A stretch of DNA of 38,287 bases from a virus, in IMG/VR virus record IMGVR_UViG_3300013131_000007, positions 1 to 38,287 of that record; one strand, 5' to 3'. The position numbers and the translations under genes are program-made. Below the pieces are notes generated by a model. The model ran no database searches. It had not been told where the DNA came from and worked only from the letters and a program-made list of their open reading frames with translations. This document shows, in pieces, positions 13,799 through 20,985 of this stretch (within the stretch, counting starts at the first letter, position 1; every line of letters begins with the position of its first letter).

Positions 13799-14563
13799 AT
13801 GTCAAACGCAATGTTTAGAAATTATGAGGGGTTGTTGCAGAAGCTGCATAGCTTCCTTGAGGTAACAAGCAATTTTAGCATACCTAAGTTTGCAGATATG
13901 ATAACTTATGATCAATGGGTAGAGATTCTTGATAAAGCTAAATTCTTTATAGATTCGAACAATATGCATATATTCGAAAGTGCAGCCTGGCTTCTTAGAG
14001 ATCCTAGTATGACCAGGGGAATAAATGAATTTGTCTTCTTGCTAGCTTATACAAAGGAATTCCCGATAGATAAATTGGTAGAACAGCTTACCACAGATTA
14101 CAGTATAACAATCACGAAAATTCAAGAGGGTTTACAAGATGGTGTGCAGAAATTAGCTCCATACTTACAAAACAAAAAAATAGAAATACATGGGCTCGAT
14201 CCAATTGACGATGCCACACCACCAGTATCTGCTCCAGAGCAAGCCATACAGCCTCATGTGGTAGTAGAGACTCCTAAAAATAGCACAAATAGCACAACAC
14301 CCGAGGTGAACAAAACTAATACAACGGTGTCTGCTAATAAAAAGGAGGGAATCAACCCAACAGAATGGATAGATGTGAATGGAGTGCGTTTTACAGAGTC
14401 TAGAGAAGCTGAAGAACCTAAAAAGGCAAGAAAACCAAAGGCAGAAGCTGCTCAGCAAAAAGAGATGGACGCTCCTAAAGTCGAAGCTCAAAATACTACA
14501 GAGGAAAATGAATCATGGACTGCTTCTGTAAAAAAGCGATGGGGTTATAATATATGGCGCTAG
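13799..14563 (+). CDS. Hypothetical two-part protein coupled to the lipase
   Basis: The protein has 254 residues, with GGAGGAG upstream. Residues 1-125 are helical. Residues 35-115 resemble the 16581 gene product (W..I.DKA, LL, then F.FL, then a +P+.K pattern). Residues 135-240 are a disordered linker rich in Thr, Pro, Asn and Ala/Lys (STNSTTPEVNKTNTTVSANK). The end is a conserved-looking SWTASVKKRWGYNIWR. It overlaps the lipase gene by ten bases. It may be a partner or targeting factor for the lipase, but this is inferred from coupling only. Confidence 0.6.
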   Translation: MSNAMFRNYEGLLQKLHSFLEVTSNFSIPKFADMITYDQWVEILDKAKFFIDSNNMHIFESAAWLLRDPSMTRGINEFVFLLAYTKEFPIDKLVEQLTTDYSITITKIQEGLQDGVQKLAPYLQNKKIEIHGLDPIDDATPPVSAPEQAIQPHVVVETPKNSTNSTTPEVNKTNTTVSANKKEGINPTEWIDVNGVRFTESREAEEPKKARKPKAEAAQQKEMDAPKVEAQNTTEENESWTASVKKRWGYNIWR

Positions 14564-15300
14564 ATAAGTTAATGAAGATAATTGGGCTCACTGATGCTGC
14601 TGCAGATGTGGTAACTACCACGCAAGGTGATCCAGAGCTATGTAAGATAGCGAAGGATACACGGAAGATTTTGACTGGTCTTGTAAACCACAAGCGACGC
14701 ACATGGAAGAGATATGGCTGGCGCCTGGGCCTTAAGGCTCCATACGAATGTTTGTACAAGGGCAACATCATAGCGTTCGTAGGTACAAACTGGAAACAAA
14801 AACAAGATAGAGAAGATAATTTCGATATAGAGGAAAACTCAAAAGGATTCTTTAACGGATATTACGAGAGAGCTAAGGCGATTCTAGAATCCAAGGCATT
14901 CAAAGATATACTTGATAAAATGAGCAAGAAGAAAGAAATCATTATTGGTGGCTTTTCTTTGGGAGGCGCTGTTGTGCAGAACATAGCTAATCTAATGAGT
15001 AACGAAGAAATGCTTGGTAAACAATTTTATGCCATAGGCTCCCCAAGGGTAGCAAAGGATAACAAAAAGAAGATCAATAACGTATTTGTTGTGAATTATG
15101 AGCTTGATGAAATACCGCTCTACCCTAACCTATTCGCGAGTAATATTGGTAAGGAATATCAAATAGGCGTGGATGGAAAGTTGAGAGCAGTTGGTAGGTT
15201 ACGTAAGATATGGCGTGCTATTAAAAGATGGTTTAAATACGATCCAAAGTGCCATAGTGAAGAATTTTATTTAGACAGAGTGAAGATTCTAGGAGGATAA
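14554..15300 (+). CDS. Class-3 lipase-like alpha/beta hydrolase
   Basis: The protein has 248 residues. It shows the Lipase_3 pattern in order: IAFVGT (73-78, in place of the usual FRGT), FFNGYYERA (99-107), the nucleophile elbow GGFSLGGA with Ser135, YAIGSPRVA (159-167), NYELDEIPLYP with Asp185, and CHSEEFY with His234. A complete Ser-Asp-His triad is therefore present, and the enzyme probably hydrolyses acylglycerols or phospholipids. No signal peptide is seen. It lies between an unknown protein and the small terminase candidate. Possible roles are help in lysis, membrane remodelling, or an effector against the cell that houses the host bacterium. Confidence 0.8.
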   Translation: MALDKLMKIIGLTDAAADVVTTTQGDPELCKIAKDTRKILTGLVNHKRRTWKRYGWRLGLKAPYECLYKGNIIAFVGTNWKQKQDREDNFDIEENSKGFFNGYYERAKAILESKAFKDILDKMSKKKEIIIGGFSLGGAVVQNIANLMSNEEMLGKQFYAIGSPRVAKDNKKKINNVFVVNYELDEIPLYPNLFASNIGKEYQIGVDGKLRAVGRLRKIWRAIKRWFKYDPKCHSEEFYLDRVKILGG

Positions 15301-15303
15301 GGT

Positions 15304-15711
15304 ATGGGACGCTTGACACAGAGTAAGAAGGGAAACTTCCCGGAAATGCTCAAGAAATGCCGTGGTAACATCAGTGCTGCTTGTAGGGCGCTTGATATAG
15401 AGCGCAAGTGTTATTACAGATGGTGCGAAGCTGACCAGGAGTTTGCAAAGGTAACTAACGAAATAATAGATGATCTAGCGGATGGCAATCTAGATAACGC
15501 CAAGGATGTAATGCTAGACCTTGTATTCGTACAAAAAATATTCCCTGCGGTCAAGTGGTACATCCAGACAAATGCCCTAAGGAGAATACATGATGAAGAA
15601 AAAAGGCAGATCGAAGTAAAGTGTGGTCTAGAGGATGCGTTTCAGGATATGGCGGCTAGAAAGATGGCGTATTTAGAAAACAAACCAAGCAAACAAAATA
15701 AAGGAGAGTAA
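15304..15711 (+). CDS. Terminase small subunit candidate
   Basis: The protein has 135 residues, with AGGAGG before the ATG. An N-terminal HTH (NISAACRALDIERKCYYRW) is followed by a long helical region (LDNAKDVMLDLVFVQKIFPA, then VKWYIQ). This is the layout of small terminases that recognise the pac site. Four small genes separate it from the large subunit. A regulator role is the alternative. Confidence 0.6.
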   Translation: MGRLTQSKKGNFPEMLKKCRGNISAACRALDIERKCYYRWCEADQEFAKVTNEIIDDLADGNLDNAKDVMLDLVFVQKIFPAVKWYIQTNALRRIHDEEKRQIEVKCGLEDAFQDMAARKMAYLENKPSKQNKGE

Positions 15712-15712
15712 A

Positions 15713-15979
15713 ATGATAAAGAAAGCTGTACAGAATCAAAAAAGAATATGCTTTTATCTCAAAACAGAATGTGAAGAGGCCTATCTTGAAAGTAAGAAAC
15801 TAGCAATGCTTTTTCTTATGGTAAATGATGGGAATTACAACAGTGAAATAATCCACTATATGACACATATAGATGGTTTTGGTAGAGAGCTATGTCAGAA
15901 GATAGATGAGCTTTGCAATTTTATTGATGACGGAGCTGTGTATTCAAATATAACCAGTTCACATTTAAACGATTTATAA
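15713..15979 (+). CDS. Hypothetical helical protein
   Basis: The protein has 88 residues. GGAG lies before the ATG, within 16 bases (15695-15710) that recur exactly before the 16238 gene. It is helical with several cysteines (ECEEAYLESKKLAMLFLMV, QKIDELCNFIDD). No family was recognised. Confidence 0.55.
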   Translation: MIKKAVQNQKRICFYLKTECEEAYLESKKLAMLFLMVNDGNYNSEIIHYMTHIDGFGRELCQKIDELCNFIDDGAVYSNITSSHLNDL

Positions 15980-16004
15980 CGAATGAAGTAAAAGGAGGAA
16001 TAAA

Positions 16005-16235
16005 ATGAAAAAAGCAAAAATTCAAAGCACTGGATTTTTACGTGAAAAACAAGTATTACAACTCATACCTGTAGGTCGTACTACATGGTGGGCTGGAGTA
16101 AAGAGCGGCAAATTTCCAAAAGCAATCAAACTTAGCGAAAGAGTAACAGCTTGGAAAACTGGAGATATACAGAAGCTTATCGAAAGCTTGAGTGAACAAG
16201 CGTTGAAACAAGTGAACGAAAATAAAGGAGAGTAG
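16005..16235 (+). CDS. AlpA-family HTH regulator
   Basis: The protein has 76 residues, with AGGAGG before the ATG. The pattern FLREKQVLQLIPVGRTTWWA, then KSGKFPKAIKLSERVTAWK, then DIQKLIE is that of AlpA-type prophage regulators, which activate or repress phage and excision genes. Its place in the packaging operon suggests a late regulatory function. Confidence 0.75.
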   Translation: MKKAKIQSTGFLREKQVLQLIPVGRTTWWAGVKSGKFPKAIKLSERVTAWKTGDIQKLIESLSEQALKQVNENKGE

Positions 16236-16237
16236 AA

Positions 16238-16597
16238 ATGAACAAATATAAAAACAAACATCATAATAAAGAAAGAAATAGAGAAAATATGGAATGCACT
16301 ATTGACGTTATGCGAAAGCTACAAAGTGCGATCCATAGATTTTATGACGAATTAAAATGTGTTATGTCACCTCTCATCGAGAAAACAGAGAATGTTGAAG
16401 ATAGCGATTTTGTGAGCCAAATGATAAACCAAGCAGTGAACTTTTGCGATATATTTGAGGAAATGACAAAAGTGCATCATGGCTTTAGTGATCTTGTAAG
16501 AATTTATCAGCTGAGTCGCCACGATGTAGAGTTGCTAGTGTATGATGTGATACTAAGACAAAGTAAAAATGGAGAGGAAAATGAAAAAAGCCATTAG
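16238..16597 (+). CDS. Hypothetical helical protein
   Basis: The protein has 119 residues, with GGAG before ATG 16238, directly after the AlpA-like gene. A basic, His-rich N-terminus (NKYKNKHHNKERNRENM) is followed by helices (RKLQSAIHRFYDELKCVMS, NQAVNFCDIFEEM). Its last residues overlap the next gene. No family was recognised. Confidence 0.55.
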   Translation: MNKYKNKHHNKERNRENMECTIDVMRKLQSAIHRFYDELKCVMSPLIEKTENVEDSDFVSQMINQAVNFCDIFEEMTKVHHGFSDLVRIYQLSRHDVELLVYDVILRQSKNGEENEKSH

Positions 16598-17033
16598 AAA
16601 ACTGAAAAAAAACAGCGATTGGTTAACATTGTTTAATGCTTACAAAAGAGAGCTTGAAGGCGTCGATATGGATTTAAACGAGCTCGTAGAGAACATACCT
16701 ATTGAGACTTGGCACAATATTTTTGATAAAGCGCTTATCATATTGAAACAAGTGAAAGTAGAGAAGACGGATATAAAGAAGTATTTGTTACAGAATGCCA
16801 CCAATTGTGGTCATATATATGCGTTCTTGTTTTTAGGAATGATGACTAACAAATTACCATTATCGAAATTTAAAAGAGAGATGAATAACGTAATAGCGGA
16901 TGTACTTCAAGAAGCCCAATCTCAGTTTACTGGGGCAAAACGACTTGTTATGAGGGGAGAAAGGATTTGCGAGGCTCTTGTTCATCGGTGGACAAAAGTA
17001 CATGTTACACCTTCTAATGTATTGCAGGTATAA
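16581..17033 (+). CDS. Hypothetical protein, paralog of the 13799 N-terminal domain
   Basis: The protein has 150 residues from ATG 16581, chosen because AGAGG lies four bases upstream; an in-frame ATG lies at 16569. Residues 38-113 follow the same pattern as residues 35-115 of the 13799 product (ETWHNIFDKALIIL versus DQWVEILDKAKFFI, then AFLFLGMMTNKLPLSKF versus EFVFLLAYTKEFPIDKL). Its stop overlaps the start of the large terminase gene. The function is unknown. Confidence 0.6.
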   Translation: MKKAIRKLKKNSDWLTLFNAYKRELEGVDMDLNELVENIPIETWHNIFDKALIILKQVKVEKTDIKKYLLQNATNCGHIYAFLFLGMMTNKLPLSKFKREMNNVIADVLQEAQSQFTGAKRLVMRGERICEALVHRWTKVHVTPSNVLQV

Positions 17034-18490
17034 TGAATGAATATCAGGAGGCATATAGGAATCACCTTGACTTATTTATAGAAGCGGTGTTTAAGGTTGT
17101 TGATCCTGACGCTCATTACATGCACAACTGGCACATAGAGTTGATTGCAGAATATCTCAAGGCATGCCAGAGAGGCGAAATTAAACGCCTGATTATTAAT
17201 ATACCGCCACGCTACATGAAGTCAATCTGCGTGAGTGTAGCCTTTCCTGCGTGGTTATTAGGACACAATCCATCCGAAAGTATAATATGTGCTTCATATG
17301 CTACATCTTTAGCACACAAACACTCTACTAACTGTAGAGCTGTTATAGAGCATCCTTGGTATCAATCTATATTCCCAGAAACCAAATTAGCAGACGATCA
17401 GAACACTAAAACCAAATTCATGACAACAAAACGTGGCTTTAGATATGCTACATCAGTTGGCGGTTCTGTAATGGGTGACGGTGCTAACTTCTTGATAGTA
17501 GATGATGCGTTAAAAGCTGACGAAGCTTTAAGTCAGACAAAGAGAGAAGCTGCTAATACATGGTTTGATCAGTCGTACTCAACCCGTCTCAATGATCGCA
17601 AGAAAGGATGTATTATTGTTATAGGGCAAAGACTGCATGAAGAGGACTTATCTGGACATTTACTTGCCAAAGGAGGATGGGAACACCTTAATCTACCTTT
17701 AATAGCACAGCGTAACGAAACGTTTTGCAAGGGGTGTGTGGTTAAGGTGCGTAATGAAGGTGAATTACTACACCCTGCCCGCGATGGTGAACCCGAAATA
17801 GAGATTCTGAAGAAAGAGCTTGGCCCATATGGTTTTGCTGGACAGTATCAACAGAACCCTGCCCCATTAGGTGGTGGTGAATTTAAACGCGAATGGATAC
17901 AATTTTACGATGGTAGGATAGATCATACCAACTTCATCAAATACATGTGTGTAGACCCTGCTAACTCCAAAAAGAAGTACTCTGATTATACTGCTATTTG
18001 TGTTTTGGGTTTGGGCTCTGATAACAACATTTATTTACTTGATATGGTTAGAGATAAGTTGGATCTAAAAGAGCGTGAGAATATGTTGTTTGAGCTCCAT
18101 GCTAAATATAAACCTAAGTATGTGTATTACGAGCGCTATGGTATGCAAGCTGATGTAGAATTCATCAAAAGCAGAATGGAATACAGAAACTATAGATTTC
18201 CTATAATAGAGGTCGCTGGAACTTTGAGTAAAGAAGATAGGATCAGAAGACTTGTGCCGTATTTTGCTGACAATCGTGTATGGCTTCCAAGAACTTTGGT
18301 CAGAGCTGATTATACTGGGAACGCGGTAGACTTGACAGAATCATTTATTAACGAAGAGTACTTAACCTTCCCTGTTGGCTTACACGACGATATGTTTGAC
18401 GCAATCTCGAGAATATGTGACAAGCAATTGATCTTTCCTAATAGGGATAGTAATATAGATTATTCTGTATTGAGACAAAGAGTGTATTAA
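17033..18490 (+). CDS. Terminase large subunit
   Basis: The protein has 485 residues, the usual size. The start overlaps the upstream stop (TAATG). The packaging ATPase is visible as the Walker A-like IINIPPRYMKS (54-64) and Walker B FLIVDDAL (153-160). The RNase H-like nuclease has Asp308 (CVDPA), Glu367 (YYERYG) and HDDMFDA (451-457). It cuts and pumps DNA into the procapsid through the portal. Together with the circularly permuted ends and P22-type head genes, it suggests headful packaging. Confidence 0.95.
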   Translation: MNEYQEAYRNHLDLFIEAVFKVVDPDAHYMHNWHIELIAEYLKACQRGEIKRLIINIPPRYMKSICVSVAFPAWLLGHNPSESIICASYATSLAHKHSTNCRAVIEHPWYQSIFPETKLADDQNTKTKFMTTKRGFRYATSVGGSVMGDGANFLIVDDALKADEALSQTKREAANTWFDQSYSTRLNDRKKGCIIVIGQRLHEEDLSGHLLAKGGWEHLNLPLIAQRNETFCKGCVVKVRNEGELLHPARDGEPEIEILKKELGPYGFAGQYQQNPAPLGGGEFKREWIQFYDGRIDHTNFIKYMCVDPANSKKKYSDYTAICVLGLGSDNNIYLLDMVRDKLDLKERENMLFELHAKYKPKYVYYERYGMQADVEFIKSRMEYRNYRFPIIEVAGTLSKEDRIRRLVPYFADNRVWLPRTLVRADYTGNAVDLTESFINEEYLTFPVGLHDDMFDAISRICDKQLIFPNRDSNIDYSVLRQRVY

Positions 18491-18499
18491 TCGATCAAT

Positions 18500-18620
18500 A
18501 ATTCACGTAAATTCGTAACGCCCTTAGTACCTGGGTTGCACGCTGTTTTTCGCTAAAATTCACAAAATAATTTACGTAAATTGCATATCTGACATATTTG
18601 TGATATATTGTACGTAAAGT
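18500..18620 (+). promoter_or_regulatory. Boxed promoter of the 18640 gene
   Basis: The 149 bases between the terminase and the next gene hold TTGCAT (18581-18586) and TATATT (18604-18609) with a 17-base spacer. Three related boxes surround it: AATTCACGTAAATT (18500-18513), the perfect palindrome AATTTACGTAAATT (18569-18582) abutting the -35, and ATTGTACGTAAAGT (18607-18620) at the -10 and start site. The spacing fits cooperative binding of one dimeric repressor. Confidence 0.65.
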
Positions 18621-18639
18621 AACTATTCCAAACAAAGCA

Positions 18640-18963
18640 ATGAAAGTGCATGCATTTGATACACATAAGGTAGTAGAGCGTTTAATTAAAGCTGGAGCTC
18701 AGAAAACTATAGCTGAAGCTTTTACAGAATCTTTAGTAGAAAGTAGAGAATACGACCTTTCACAGCTCGCTACTAGTGAGCAAATCGCTATTCTTGATAA
18801 TAAACTCGGTGCTCTAGAAAAAAAGCTAGACGACAAAATCGATGCTGCAAAGCTAGAGCTTATTGCGGCAATAGAGAGATCCAGGAATTCTACAATTATG
18901 TGGTTCGTGAGCACTATTGTCGCTATTTTGGTTGCTCTAAGCAAATGGAGTATTTTTAACTAG
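18640..18963 (+). CDS. CCDC90/DUF1640-like coiled-coil membrane protein
   Basis: The protein has 107 residues. The N-terminus (FDTHKVVERLIKAGAQKTIA, then EAFTES) and LATSEQ are followed by a coiled coil (LDNKLGALEKKLDDKIDAAK) and one C-terminal TM helix (TIMWFVSTIVAILVALS). This is the layout of DUF1640/CCDC90-like proteins found in bacteria and, as MCUR1 relatives, in mitochondria. It sits between terminase and portal with its own boxed promoter, so it looks like an inserted accessory gene (moron). No strong Shine-Dalgarno sequence is visible. Confidence 0.65.
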   Translation: MKVHAFDTHKVVERLIKAGAQKTIAEAFTESLVESREYDLSQLATSEQIAILDNKLGALEKKLDDKIDAAKLELIAAIERSRNSTIMWFVSTIVAILVALSKWSIFN

Positions 18964-18980
18964 CTTTTAATCTAGAAATT

Positions 18981-18989
18981 TGCTATAAT
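18981..18989 (+). promoter_or_regulatory. Extended -10 promoter of the portal operon
   Basis: TGCTATAAT is identical to the element at 13757-13765. No clear -35 is seen. It is followed by GGAGGAGG and the portal ATG. Confidence 0.6.
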
Positions 18990-19020
18990 CTCCTCAATAT
19001 ACAAGGGAGGAGGAGAGATT

Positions 19021-20985
19021 ATGGCATATCTGTATACGCCACAAAAGATATCTGAGTTGGCGAACAAGTGGTTTGATTACTACAAAGACAACAACACAGC
19101 GGGATACCTGACATCTAAGTTTATAGCTGGGTTTCAATGGGACCCTAAAACTAAAAAATATAGAAGGTTTGATGGGAAAGAAATTATGACTGTTAACCTA
19201 ACCATCAAGCATTACTATAGATTACAAAGTGATTATGCTAACTTGGAGTTCGAACTAGGCGTTAAGAACAAAACCCGCAAAAACACACCGGAAATTAAGA
19301 ACGCGGAAACGCTATACAAGAATATTCTATTTTGCGACGAAAACAGAAGTATCTATGCTGATACTTGGTCTAAGTATGGTTCGTTTGGATATACTGCTTT
19401 TAGAGTAGTAGAGGACTATGAAGCTCTGGAAAGCACTCAGTTGATACCAAAGATTAAGCATATAATGGACCCAGAGAATGCATTTTTTGATACAAGTGCT
19501 CGAGGAACATGGAAAGAAGATGGTGAGTTTTGTGGTGAGATAAAAAGCGTGCCATTAAGTAAGTTAAGAAAGCATTATAGTTTATCTAAGTTGGGGAGAT
19601 ATTATAACTCAAGGAATGAAGACGAGACTTATATCAATGTTTATGATTTCTTTTATAAAGAAGATGTAAAGACTACATTATATAAACTTAGGAGTGGAGA
19701 AGTCAAAAAAGAAGACTCGATGACGGAGTATGATAATGTGAATATATTGGATTCATTTCAAAAGTTTGTAACGAGAATTTATGCTTGCAGATGCACAGAT
19801 GAAGAGTTTCTAACTAAGCCTACACTGTATTACTCTGATGACTTACCTATAATCTTTGTTGGTCATCCGTTCCTAACCAAAGATGGTGACAAGGGCGGAA
19901 CATTTAAAGAGATTGTAGTACCATATATGTATTCCATGGTTGACGTACAACAATTACTGAACAATGCCGTTTCCCAAGTGGCTACTCAAACTACTCGTAA
20001 AATGGAAAGGACAATACTCTTGCATAAAGGTGATATGACATCTCAGGATGTTATGGAGTGGAAAGATATAAATAGGACACCTGGTGTGTATTTCTTACCT
20101 ACTCCAGAACCTAATGCACCACAAAATGCGCAGCCAACTATAATAGAGCCTCCTGTTTTAGACACTACATTAATACAGCTAATACAGATGTCTAAGGTGC
20201 TTTTGGATGAGGTAGCTGGTATTAACTTAAGCCAACAGGGGTCAAGCCAAGATGGCGCACAATCTGGTGTAGCGTTAGAGAAGCGAATTATGCAAGGTGA
20301 TATTGTACAGAAGAAGTTGCTGCATGTGTTTATAAGGGCGTTGAATAGAGTTGGGAAGGTATTTATGGACATGATGGCAAACCTCATTACAGATAAATAC
20401 GAGATGCTTATAAATAACGAGTTAATTACACTAAATGACGGAAATAAAAACACATCTCTCGCAGAACTAAAGAAAAATTATGACTTTACGATTGAAGCAG
20501 CTCCTTCGACGAGTTTAGAAAAACTAAGAACTGCAGAGACAATGATGTCTCTACTCAAGGTTACACCGCAAATAGCTCCTGCAGTCATAGATCTCGTAGC
20601 AAGAAATCTTGAGATCAACGATTCAGTTGAGATTGAGCATAGATTAAATGCCTTTGTCGATCCTACTATTAAGGCATTGGGAGAGGGTAAGATTACAGAG
20701 GAACAATACGCTGCTATGATGCAACAACGTCAGCAAGAAGGCCCTCAAGATCCAACCTCGCAGGCGATACAAGCTCAGGCACAATCTGACCACGAGGCAA
20801 ATATGATTAGGGCCGAGGAGGTTAAGCAACGTTATGCAACAGACCAAACTAAGCTTGCCCTAGAGCAATCTAAAATTCTAGTGAATAAGGACTTGCAGGA
20901 AAAGAAACTGGCGATACAAGCTCTACAAAATCAAAACAAAAGCCTTACATCTATGAGAAAAAATTTCAAGATAGGAGGTAAATAG
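19021..20985 (+). CDS. Portal protein (P22 type)
   Basis: The protein has 654 residues. A strong GGAGGAGGAG lies before the ATG. The sequence follows P22-type portals: an N-terminal helical part, NLTIKHYYRLQSDYANLEFE (about 60-80), IMDPENAFFDTSARG, a central stem and clip, then GVALEKRIMQG and a long C-terminal Gln-rich helix (about 560-645) like the barrel helix of P22. Twelve copies form the DNA entry channel. It overlaps the next gene by one base. Confidence 0.9.
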   Translation: MAYLYTPQKISELANKWFDYYKDNNTAGYLTSKFIAGFQWDPKTKKYRRFDGKEIMTVNLTIKHYYRLQSDYANLEFELGVKNKTRKNTPEIKNAETLYKNILFCDENRSIYADTWSKYGSFGYTAFRVVEDYEALESTQLIPKIKHIMDPENAFFDTSARGTWKEDGEFCGEIKSVPLSKLRKHYSLSKLGRYYNSRNEDETYINVYDFFYKEDVKTTLYKLRSGEVKKEDSMTEYDNVNILDSFQKFVTRIYACRCTDEEFLTKPTLYYSDDLPIIFVGHPFLTKDGDKGGTFKEIVVPYMYSMVDVQQLLNNAVSQVATQTTRKMERTILLHKGDMTSQDVMEWKDINRTPGVYFLPTPEPNAPQNAQPTIIEPPVLDTTLIQLIQMSKVLLDEVAGINLSQQGSSQDGAQSGVALEKRIMQGDIVQKKLLHVFIRALNRVGKVFMDMMANLITDKYEMLINNELITLNDGNKNTSLAELKKNYDFTIEAAPSTSLEKLRTAETMMSLLKVTPQIAPAVIDLVARNLEINDSVEIEHRLNAFVDPTIKALGEGKITEEQYAAMMQQRQQEGPQDPTSQAIQAQAQSDHEANMIRAEEVKQRYATDQTKLALEQSKILVNKDLQEKKLAIQALQNQNKSLTSMRKNFKIGGK

